Source: Thermoguttaceae bacterium (GTDB taxonomy: Bacteria > Planctomycetota > Planctomycetia > Pirellulales > Thermoguttaceae). From it: a stretch of 37,583 nucleotides of DNA. The notes beneath the pieces are model-generated. The model was not told where the DNA came from, did not search any database, and worked only from the letters and a program-made list of their open reading frames with translations. Location of the stretch: positions 1-37,583 of the forward strand of contig JAQVHZ010000020.1 in the NCBI GenBank assembly GCA_028695965.1, read 5' to 3'. Made by a program: the position numbers and the translations under genes. Shown one piece after another: positions 1-7,326 of this stretch (within the stretch, counting starts at the first letter, position 1; every line of letters starts with the position of its first letter).

Positions 1-124
1 ACAGGTAGTGTTGGGGCGATTTTGTCAAATTGTTCTCTTGTAAGTTCCATAATGAGAACAATAGCCATTTTACCCGTATTATTCAAGGGGAAATGCGAAT
101 GAAAAAATTAGCGTCAACACGCCC
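1..124 (-). mobile_element. Left end of a decayed IS5/IS427-like element (relic A), cut by the window edge
   Basis: Read on the minus strand, these bases start with the inverted-repeat end GGGCGTGTTGACGCTAA (flanked by TA at 125-126) and run into a transposase start at 50, encoding MELTREQFDKIAPTLP before the window ends. The same end and start are found in three other copies in this window (19318, 28039 and 33638), which identifies it as one IS family. Whether the rest of this copy is intact cannot be seen. The family call (IS5, IS427-like group) rests on the two-frame transposase and DDE motifs seen in the other copies and on the TA flank. Confidence 0.8.
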
Positions 125-156
125 TAAGAAGAGAAGCCTGAGGAGAGCTTAATACA

Positions 157-405
157 ATGGAGGAGCCGTCGAAACCCGACAGAACCGCGAAGGTCCGAGG
201 ATTTTATATCGTCCTTCTTTTCATTTTCGTAATTGTCGCTGGATTTGTAAGCGGACGTTGCCTGTACTTGACGAGGATGGCGTCGAAAGGAATGCAGAGG
301 ATCGAAAAAGTCTATTCGACCGAATCGTCTTATGAAGACGATTATTATTGGGAAGATTCGATCTCCGAACCGAATTCGACGATTTATGAATATCACGTCG
401 AGTAG
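157..405 (+). CDS. Small single-pass membrane protein of unknown function (82 aa)
   Basis: I do not recognise a family. The protein has a basic, polar N-terminus (residues 1-14), one hydrophobic helix (about 16-34, FYIVLLFIFVIVAGF region) and an acidic, tyrosine-rich C-terminal tail (EDDYYWED). It is probably an inner-membrane protein with N-in topology, judging from the positive charges before the helix. A Shine-Dalgarno-like GAGGAGAG precedes the ATG and a strong terminator follows the stop by about 25 bp, which supports a real, separately ended gene. It starts only 32 bp after the end of IS relic A, so its native promoter may have been displaced; none is obvious. The overlapping minus-strand frame has no such support. 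Confidence 0.6.
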   Translation: MEEPSKPDRTAKVRGFYIVLLFIFVIVAGFVSGRCLYLTRMASKGMQRIEKVYSTESSYEDDYYWEDSISEPNSTIYEYHVE

Positions 406-428
406 ACGCGCGGATTTTTCAGCATATG

Positions 429-467
429 GCGGCGCGGACTTGCTAATCAGGTCCGCGCCGCTTTTTT
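429..467 (+). terminator. Rho-independent terminator
   Basis: A perfect 11-bp stem (GCGGCGCGGAC at 429-439 with GTCCGCGCCGC at 451-461) and an 11-nt loop are followed by six T. It ends the small membrane-protein gene at 157-405 and separates it from the convergent DUF2339 gene. The opposite strand lacks a good T run after the hairpin. Confidence 0.9.
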
Positions 468-483
468 GCGCTTTTTTCTGCGC

Positions 484-3400
484 TTATTTCGCCCTGCGTC
501 TCCAGTACGCGCCGGAAGCCATGAAGATTGCCGCCGCTAGGACGAAAATCGCAACGACCCGATAGAGCGAGTCGAGATGCGCCATATCGAGCGTCAAGAC
601 TTTGAGGATCGTAACGCCGAAGAGCGCGATGCCCGACCAGCGCAAGATTCTCGAGTGTTTGTAGAACCCGAGCCCTAAAAGCACGGAAGCGAAGAGCGTC
701 CATAATACGGAGAGCGCCGCTTGCGCTAAAAACACCGGGTCGAGCGACTCGCCTCTCGGGAAGAATTCCGCGCAGCGATAGACGTCGACCGAGGAACTGA
801 GCCAGAACTGAACGACGGCGGCCATGCCTGCGACGATCGCCGTGTTGCGCTTAAATTTTCCGCGCTCGCGCGCTTCTTCGACGTCTGAGTTCAGGTCGGC
901 GTTGGCGATGCGCTTGTAGTAGCTGGCGAGCCCCAGGAGCATGAAAAAGATAATCAGCGCCGCCGCGCCAAGCGGATTGAAGACGGGCCAGCGGTAACTA
1001 AACTCCGAATAAAAGAGCTCAAATCCGAAATGTTTAACGATGAGCGCGGCGATCAGAATCGTACCGAGCGCCGAGCACAGTTTACTCAACGGGCCTTTAG
1101 CAAGCGCCGCGGCAACTTTCAGCAAGACCGCGCACAGCGACCAAAGAATCGAGAGCCCGATGAGGCGGGACCAGTCGCCGGGACCGAACCAAGTTTTGCC
1201 CGTGAAGTAGCGGAACGTCTCGAACGAAAGGAGCGTGATAACGCCGACGAGACCGATAAAGAAGACGCCCGCCGAAGCGTAGGGGTTGGCGTCGATCGTC
1301 CCTGGAGGGTAGGACGCTCTTGCTTTTCGCATGAAGGCCGCTAGAACGACGAGCGCGGCGAAATAGCACGCCGCGGGCGCCGCGAAGACGTTCAAGATCG
1401 ACTCGACCGCTTGGTAATTCGTTCGCCAGTCGCCGGAACCGAACTCGCCGATGAAGACGCAGGGAAGTTCCAAGATCAAAACGCAATAGGCAAGCGCTCT
1501 TATTGGAAAGCTCTTAAATATCCTTCCAATCGTCCAGGCGATCGCGGCATAGCCGAGCCACAAGATCCAAACGGCGTGAGCGGCGAAGAACGTCCGCGCG
1601 ATGAAACGTTCGGGGTCGGGGCATAGATAGAAGAACCCCGCGACGTCGAGCGACGCAATGACGAACAGAAGAACCGCGCCGGCTAGACCGGTCGATAAGC
1701 CGAATTGACGCAGCGGCTTGTCGGACGAGCGAGATTTGCAAATGATAACCCCATAGATCATGCCGAGGATCGCGGCGACGAGAAACGGCAGCGAGAACGC
1801 GTTGACGAGCGGCTTGACAGGCGCCGCTGCCCCTAAGCCGAGTAAATCGAACCGACCGTCGCTAAGGTACTCAAGGGGAAAGATCAGCGGAGCGAGCGCG
1901 CCGCCCACGAGGAGCTTGTGCCGGACCGCGTTGAAGAGAAGTAGCTTGGCTGCCGCCGCGAACCATAATCCGCCTCCGGAGTAGAGGAAAGCGCGATTCT
2001 TCTTGAACGCGCCGATCGCAACGAGGAGCGCCGATACCGCGAGCCAGAAGAAGAGCACGACCGCGCATCCGACGACGCCCGGCGTCTCCAGCTCCGCAGC
2101 CGTCGCGCGCGCCGACGCGAACAGAAAGACTTCGGAAGCGGAAAGTATCAAAGCGGAGATTGCCCCGATAACGCCGCTGACTGCCGCGCCGCCCTTCAGG
2201 ATGGTTTCCGCGCTCGAGAATTTACGACGATCGATCGCCAGCCCGGCGTCCTCTTTGGGTCGCGCCGTTATACGCTCGGAGAGCGCGAAGAGCGCGCATA
2301 AAGCGAGCGCGGCGCCGAGCGTCGTTGCGAACGCCGTTTCGTTGAAGAACGGAAGAACGAATTTTTCTACAACAAGCTTGGCGTCGGTTACTGTGAAAAA
2401 GGCGTTGAGATCGTATAGGTTCGGGAACAGATTTCTGGTAATCAGAAGGATTGTTCCGAGGACGAGGTAGATAAACGCCCAAGCGGTTAACATACCGATC
2501 GTCGCAAGAGCGGTATCCTCGAGGGACGCGACGAGCGTCTTGCGCCGTTCTTCAGAATCTGTCTTTAAGAGAAAATCGGGGAGCTGGAACTTATTGAGCT
2601 TCCACGTCGCAAAGATGAAGAGCCCCGTCGAAATCGCCAGGAAGCCGATGGCGACAAAAGACTTGGCGAACGTCGCGCCGACGCCGATCGCCAGGAAAGC
2701 AAACGCGGCGACGACGGACATGATGCGCAGGTCGACGCTTGCCAGAGCGCCGCGCGTCTGCCGCGCTCGAATCCAGTCGTCGTCGGAATCGAATTCGTAG
2801 TGGACGGGCCGTTTGGCCGCAACGACGCCGACAACTCCATAGAGCGCCGCGGCGCCCAGCGCGACGTATCCGGCGTAATTGCCAAACCACGCCGAGCGCG
2901 CGCCCGTCGATCGACAAAGCGTCCACAACGCGCCGAAGCAGAGGAATCCGGTTGTGCCGATGCGCGCAAGGTCCGCAAGAGTCGAGCGTCGTTTTTGTCG
3001 GAACATCGCCTGGACGAGGTCGATGAAGTCGATCGTGAAGAACGCGATCAAAAACGTTATGCCTTCCTTAAAGCCTTGGTCGTGGAGCCCCAAGGTTCGC
3101 GCGTGAATGAGAAGCGCCAGAAACGAGCCGAGCCAAGGTATCGTCGCTAAGCTCGAGCGTTTGAGCAAATTGGCGACGCCGACTCCGGAGGCGAAGAAGG
3201 CAAGGAGGTATAGCGTCGTCGTCCACGGGGTAGGATCCTTAGCGATCATAAAGGGGACGATAAGTCCGCCGATCAAAACGACGGTCGAGACGACGGCGCT
3301 TCGGTACTTTACCGCAAGAAAGAACCCGAAAAAGACCGCGCCAATCATAAAGATTGAGGCGACTTGCCATGGGAACACATCGGCGACGCGAGCGTAGTAC

Positions 3401-4194
3401 CCTGCCGCCGCAAGCGATAGGACGCCGGCGCTGTTGAGCGCGTCGGAAAAGAGCCGCTGACCTCGGCGGAACACGCGGCGTCCAAAAAACAAGAAGACGG
3501 CGCTAAGGATAAGCACGCCGGCAAAGCGCAGCGGAGCGCTGAGCCAACCGCGCGCTATGACTATCTGCAGGAAGAAGATTGCGCCAACGACAAACAAAAA
3601 GGCGCCTACCCAGCTGAAGAATTTGCGTCCGACGAGCAACTCGAGATTGTCGAGGTTGCCCGTTGGTTTTTCGGGGGGCAGCGAGAATTCTTGCGCTTGG
3701 CGAGTTGGGTCGGGAGACTCCGGCGCCTCGGCTTGCGCGTCGAGCCTCAGCGGTTTCAGTTCGAGAGTCTGCGCAGGTTCTGGTTCGCGCGTTTCGAACT
3801 CGATCGTCTCTTCCGGCGCAACAGCCGTTTTTTCTGGTTCGGCGGGCGTTTCTGTCAGCTCGATCAGCGTTTCCTGCTCGGCAGACGGCTGCGCCAATTG
3901 AATATCAAGCGTCGGCAGAGGAGTCGCGACCGGCGTTTCGACAGCCGTTTCTGGAACTGCAGGTTTGACTCCGGCGCTCGCTTCGCCTAGGTCGGGCTTG
4001 GCGTCTTTCGGCGCGGCGCGCTGATCGATCTTGCTTTCCAATTCGAAACGCATCAGAGCCAATTGCCGTCTGAAAAGCTCCTGCTGTTCGCGCAGAGCGT
4101 CTTGAAGCTTTCTTTCCGATCTTCTTGCAGAGATTACGATCGGAATAAGAACGAACAAGCCCCATTCAAGCAGCGATACAATTACTTCTTCCAT
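484..4194 (-). CDS. DUF2339-family large polytopic membrane protein (1236 aa)
   Basis: An inner-membrane protein of the DUF2339 family, whose biochemical role is not established. The N-terminus (MEEVIVSLLEWG) holds one hydrophobic segment. A basic, coiled-coil-like stretch follows (about 20-60, RRSERKLQDALREQQELFRRQ), then a long Pro/Glu/Thr linker (about 60-175). The DUF2339 core begins at GRKFFSWVGAFLFVVGAIFF and continues as some two dozen or more hydrophobic segments to the C-terminus. I chose the ATG at 4194 because GGAGGATAT lies just upstream and the protein then begins with a membrane segment. The same frame stays open to 4713, but that extension is basic, low-complexity and runs through the promoter region. 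The gene is monocistronic and divergent from the metallo-hydrolase operon. Confidence 0.88.
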   Translation of the reverse strand: MEEVIVSLLEWGLFVLIPIVISARRSERKLQDALREQQELFRRQLALMRFELESKIDQRAAPKDAKPDLGEASAGVKPAVPETAVETPVATPLPTLDIQLAQPSAEQETLIELTETPAEPEKTAVAPEETIEFETREPEPAQTLELKPLRLDAQAEAPESPDPTRQAQEFSLPPEKPTGNLDNLELLVGRKFFSWVGAFLFVVGAIFFLQIVIARGWLSAPLRFAGVLILSAVFLFFGRRVFRRGQRLFSDALNSAGVLSLAAAGYYARVADVFPWQVASIFMIGAVFFGFFLAVKYRSAVVSTVVLIGGLIVPFMIAKDPTPWTTTLYLLAFFASGVGVANLLKRSSLATIPWLGSFLALLIHARTLGLHDQGFKEGITFLIAFFTIDFIDLVQAMFRQKRRSTLADLARIGTTGFLCFGALWTLCRSTGARSAWFGNYAGYVALGAAALYGVVGVVAAKRPVHYEFDSDDDWIRARQTRGALASVDLRIMSVVAAFAFLAIGVGATFAKSFVAIGFLAISTGLFIFATWKLNKFQLPDFLLKTDSEERRKTLVASLEDTALATIGMLTAWAFIYLVLGTILLITRNLFPNLYDLNAFFTVTDAKLVVEKFVLPFFNETAFATTLGAALALCALFALSERITARPKEDAGLAIDRRKFSSAETILKGGAAVSGVIGAISALILSASEVFLFASARATAAELETPGVVGCAVVLFFWLAVSALLVAIGAFKKNRAFLYSGGGLWFAAAAKLLLFNAVRHKLLVGGALAPLIFPLEYLSDGRFDLLGLGAAAPVKPLVNAFSLPFLVAAILGMIYGVIICKSRSSDKPLRQFGLSTGLAGAVLLFVIASLDVAGFFYLCPDPERFIARTFFAAHAVWILWLGYAAIAWTIGRIFKSFPIRALAYCVLILELPCVFIGEFGSGDWRTNYQAVESILNVFAAPAACYFAALVVLAAFMRKARASYPPGTIDANPYASAGVFFIGLVGVITLLSFETFRYFTGKTWFGPGDWSRLIGLSILWSLCAVLLKVAAALAKGPLSKLCSALGTILIAALIVKHFGFELFYSEFSYRWPVFNPLGAAALIIFFMLLGLASYYKRIANADLNSDVEEARERGKFKRNTAIVAGMAAVVQFWLSSSVDVYRCAEFFPRGESLDPVFLAQAALSVLWTLFASVLLGLGFYKHSRILRWSGIALFGVTILKVLTLDMAHLDSLYRVVAIFVLAAAIFMASGAYWRRRAK

Positions 4195-4291
4195 ACGGAT
4201 ATCCTCCGAATATGCGCGTCTGACGCCGAAACGACCTAGCGCGGTCCATAAAAATTTCGAATATAGCCTGCGACGCCTGCCTAATTTGCTT

Positions 4292-4320
4292 AGTTTAACA
4301 AGGCGGATCGGAAAAGTCAA
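4292..4320 (-). promoter_or_regulatory. Probable sigma-70-type promoter of the DUF2339 gene
   Basis: On the minus strand TTGACT (4320-4315) is followed by a 17-bp spacer and TAAACT (4297-4292). The start codon is about 100 bp downstream. The -10 is imperfect, so this is a moderate call. Confidence 0.45.
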
Positions 4321-4417
4321 GAAAAATCGGCCCGCAGAGTCCAAAAAAACAGCGTTTCTTGAAAAATGATTTGGAGGTTGTCGCCTATTAGAAATATGTC
4401 GATTTTTTCTTCGCTTC

Positions 4418-4446
4418 TTGCCCAGCCTGTTTTTATTTGGTACAAT
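4418..4446 (+). promoter_or_regulatory. Probable sigma-70-type promoter of the metallo-hydrolase/GH127 operon
   Basis: TTGCCC (4418-4423), a 17-bp spacer and TACAAT (4441-4446) lie 83 bp before the first start codon of the operon. The remainder of the 334-bp divergent intergenic region (4195-4528) shows no other gene. Confidence 0.55.
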
Positions 4447-4528
4447 GAAGTCGCGTTCGTTCAAATTGTGGAACGCGATCAAGGAATAGATAAATCGACA
4501 CGGTATTTTACGGCAGGTAAAGAGCAGT

Positions 4529-5887
4529 ATGAGCGCAACTCGACGAGAATTTTTGAACGCGGCGGCAGGACTTGGACTTACCGCGGCCTTAGGAAATGTT
4601 CTGAACACGGAAACGGCGCGGATGGGCGTCGCTTTTGGAGATACTTTCGATCCGTCTTCGAGCGAATCAGGCGACCCTAACGCGATCGTCGACGCCGAGC
4701 ATGAGATCGGCAAGCCGTACGTCGGCTGGAAAGAAGGGGATTTGGATATTCACTTCATCAGTACGGGCGCCGGCGAGAACTCGTTCCAGATCTATCCTGA
4801 CGGAACGACGATGCTCCTGGACGTCGGCGACTGGGACCATGCGAATTACAAGGACGGCGTTCCTCAGGTCCCCGACAGTTCGCGTCGGCCCGGCGAGTGG
4901 GTTGCGCGGTACATAGCGCGCGTTCGTCCGGAAATCGATACGATCGATTACGTCATGGCGTCCCATTTCCATAACGACCACATCGGCTCCCCTAAATTTG
5001 GCGCGGGCATGACCGAAGGCCGCGATCCCAATTACCAGCTGAGCGGCATTCCGCACGTCGGCGAGTTCTATCGTTTTGGGACCGCTTACGACCGCGGTTA
5101 TCCGACCTACGACCGACCGACGCCGCAGGCGCCTGCCGAGCGCGAAAATCTCGTTGCGTTCTGGGAATATAAAGAAAAGACCGACGGTCTCAAGCGCGAG
5201 AAATTTGAAGTTGGCGCGCTCGACCAAATCAAAATGGTCAACGCCCCGGAAAAATATGATTTCCATACGCGCAACGTCTGCTGCAACGGCGTGTTGTGGA
5301 CCGGTCAAGGAGAGGAGACGCTCGATTATTTCGAGACGTGGCCCAATAACATGACCCAAACGAACGAGAACACGCGGTCGATAGGTTTGACCTACCAGTA
5401 TGGTCCGTTCCGCTTCTTTACCGCCGGGGATCTCAGCGGAACGCTGCGCGACGCCGACGGCAAAGACCTCGATTATGAAGGCGCGGTCGGACGAGCGGTC
5501 GGAGAAGTCGACGTCTGCAAGGCGAATCACCATTCTTACAAAGATTCTATGCCGAAAACCTTTACGGACGCCGTGAACGCGCGCGTCTACTGCGTTTGCG
5601 TCTGGGATCGCTGGCACCTCCAAGACAATACCGCGACCGCGATGGTCCTCGACGACGCCGGGAATCCGAAACCGAAATTGATGTGCCCGACCGCCGTCCA
5701 TACGGGCAACGCCGAGATGATGACGGATAAAGCGTGGCGCAGCCGACTCGTCGAAAACGGCGGGCACGTCGTCGTTAAGGCGTATGACGGCGGCAGGAAA
5801 TATAAGGTCTACTACCTGACCGATAAGGACGAAAGCATGACCGTCAATCTTGTCTTCGGGCCCTTTGAAAGCAAGGAAAAGAATTGA
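4529..5887 (+). CDS. Tat-exported metallo-beta-lactamase-fold hydrolase, copy 1 (452 aa)
   Basis: A metallo-beta-lactamase-superfamily hydrolase, closest in layout to ComEC/Rec2-related secreted forms; the substrate is unknown. Residues 1-30 form a twin-arginine signal (TRREFL followed by an Ala/Leu/Gly-rich segment), so the folded, metal-loaded enzyme should be exported. The dinuclear metal motif HFHNDH is at residues 146-151, and later conserved elements are the TAGD segment and ANHH. The start is supported by an AGGT/AGAG-type ribosome site. A 45-65% similar paralogue (visual estimate) follows directly with overlapping stop and start, and a GH127 arabinosidase comes next. The context suggests a role linked to extracellular polysaccharide or its modification, but that is inference. 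Phosphodiesterase, lactonase or nuclease activity are all possible. Confidence 0.88.
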   Translation: MSATRREFLNAAAGLGLTAALGNVLNTETARMGVAFGDTFDPSSSESGDPNAIVDAEHEIGKPYVGWKEGDLDIHFISTGAGENSFQIYPDGTTMLLDVGDWDHANYKDGVPQVPDSSRRPGEWVARYIARVRPEIDTIDYVMASHFHNDHIGSPKFGAGMTEGRDPNYQLSGIPHVGEFYRFGTAYDRGYPTYDRPTPQAPAERENLVAFWEYKEKTDGLKREKFEVGALDQIKMVNAPEKYDFHTRNVCCNGVLWTGQGEETLDYFETWPNNMTQTNENTRSIGLTYQYGPFRFFTAGDLSGTLRDADGKDLDYEGAVGRAVGEVDVCKANHHSYKDSMPKTFTDAVNARVYCVCVWDRWHLQDNTATAMVLDDAGNPKPKLMCPTAVHTGNAEMMTDKAWRSRLVENGGHVVVKAYDGGRKYKVYYLTDKDESMTVNLVFGPFESKEKN

Positions 5888-7278
5888 ACGATATGAGCGA
5901 ACTAGACAGACGAGAATTTTTGACGACGGCGGCAGCAGGTCTTGCCGCGACAACGCTCGGCGCCCTAATCGAAGCGCCGATTGCATTTGCCGATTGTCCC
6001 GACCCAAATAACCCGAACGACCCGAACGCTATTACCGACCCCGATCATGAGATTGGCAAGCCCTATGCCGGCTGGAAAGAAGGCGATTTCGATATGCACT
6101 TCATTCACACGGGCATAGCGGAGAACTGCTTCCATATTCTTCCGGACGGCACGACCGTCCTCATTGACGCGGGGGATCGCAACGCTAAGAATTTTGGGAA
6201 AGTAAGTTGGAACCACACGCGCAAAGACGAAGCGGCGTGCGCGCCTATGCCGGACGATTCGCGCCGATCGGGCGAATGGGTCGCGCGGTATATCTCGCGG
6301 CTGCTCCCCGAACTTAAGATGATCGACTACGTGATCGCGTCCCACTTTCATTCGGACCATATCGGCGCCCAGCACGCCGGACTGCGCATGACGACCGATC
6401 GCGAGCCGAATTATATGATCAGCGGTATCTCGCACGTCGGCGAATATTATCGTTTCGGAACGGCGTTCGACCGAGGTTATCCGAACTACGACCAGCCGAC
6501 TCCGCTGGCGCCCGGCGAGCGCGAGAATCTCCGTAACTTCTTCGAATACAAGGAGAAGACGGACGGCATGAAACGCGAGGAATTTATCGTCGGCGCTCTC
6601 GACCAGATCAAATTGGTCAACGCGCCTGAGAAGTATGATTTCCACGTCCGCAATTTAGTGAAGAACGGGGTCGTCTGGGGCGGAGAAGGCAAAGAGAACG
6701 TCGATTTCTTCGAACTCTATCCGAAGAACAAAGAAACGAACACGAACGAAAATTCGCGCAGTATGGCTAACTTGTTCCAATACGGCGCGTTCCGGTTCTA
6801 TACCGGCGGCGACCTCTGCGGAACGCTTCTTGACGACAAGAGCGTCGACGTCGATCTTGAAGGCGCCGTCGGACGCGTTACGGGCCCGGTCGACGTGTGC
6901 AAGACGAATCACCATGCGTCCGCCGACGCGATGCGGCGCTCTTTTGTCAACGCGGTTCAAGCGCGCGTCTATGTTACGTGCTGCTGGTGGATGGGGCACC
7001 TGAACATGAAGACGTCCGCGACCATGTTGGACGACTCGGAGAACGGCTACCCCGGTCCGCGCATCTTGTGCCCGACCGATCCGCACCCGATGAACGCCGA
7101 AGCGCTGAAAGATAAGCCGTGGCGCGATAAGCTTTGCGAACGCGGCGGGCACGTGGTCGTCAAAGCGTACGACGGCGGCGCCAAATTCAAGGTCTATTTC
7201 CTGACCGCCAAAGACGAAAGCATGAACGTCGAACTCGTCTTCGGACCGTTCGATTCGAAAGACGGCAAAGCCGCATAA
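5884..7278 (+). CDS. Tat-exported metallo-beta-lactamase-fold hydrolase, copy 2 (464 aa)
   Basis: Tandem paralogue of the preceding gene with the same architecture: a Tat signal (DRREFL plus a hydrophobic Ala-rich stretch ending in AFA), a short Asp-Pro-Asn-rich linker absent from copy 1, the metal motif HFHSDH, and the distal TGGD and TNHH elements. Many blocks are identical between copies, such as ALDQIK and APEKYDFH, which indicates a local duplication. The TTG at 5884 overlaps the upstream TGA and has AAGGA about 6 nt before it. The ATG at 5893 would give MSELDRREFL but sits far from that site, so the exact start is open. Translational coupling to copy 1 is likely. The substrate is unknown. 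Confidence 0.87.
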   Translation: MNDMSELDRREFLTTAAAGLAATTLGALIEAPIAFADCPDPNNPNDPNAITDPDHEIGKPYAGWKEGDFDMHFIHTGIAENCFHILPDGTTVLIDAGDRNAKNFGKVSWNHTRKDEAACAPMPDDSRRSGEWVARYISRLLPELKMIDYVIASHFHSDHIGAQHAGLRMTTDREPNYMISGISHVGEYYRFGTAFDRGYPNYDQPTPLAPGERENLRNFFEYKEKTDGMKREEFIVGALDQIKLVNAPEKYDFHVRNLVKNGVVWGGEGKENVDFFELYPKNKETNTNENSRSMANLFQYGAFRFYTGGDLCGTLLDDKSVDVDLEGAVGRVTGPVDVCKTNHHASADAMRRSFVNAVQARVYVTCCWWMGHLNMKTSATMLDDSENGYPGPRILCPTDPHPMNAEALKDKPWRDKLCERGGHVVVKAYDGGAKFKVYFLTAKDESMNVELVFGPFDSKDGKAA

Positions 7279-7326
7279 CGTTAATGAGAAACTAATTCCG
7301 ATTCCACAATAGATAAGGACCCAAAT

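Noticed and set aside
1030-4165. Many long open frames opposite or within the DUF2339 gene
   Set aside because: They are basic, low-complexity translations of GC-rich antisense DNA without ribosome sites, and they follow the codon pattern of the real gene.
4195-4713. N-terminal extension of the DUF2339 protein to 4713
   Set aside because: It would cover the divergent promoters and the start of the neighbouring gene; the ATG at 4194 has a good ribosome site and begins with a membrane segment.
4667-6007. Long antisense frames across the metallo-hydrolases, the GH127 gene (8569-9762) and the large glycosidase (34514-35818)
   Set aside because: They mirror the sense codon pattern (frequent GAC/GTC), have no recognised motifs and overlap well-supported genes.
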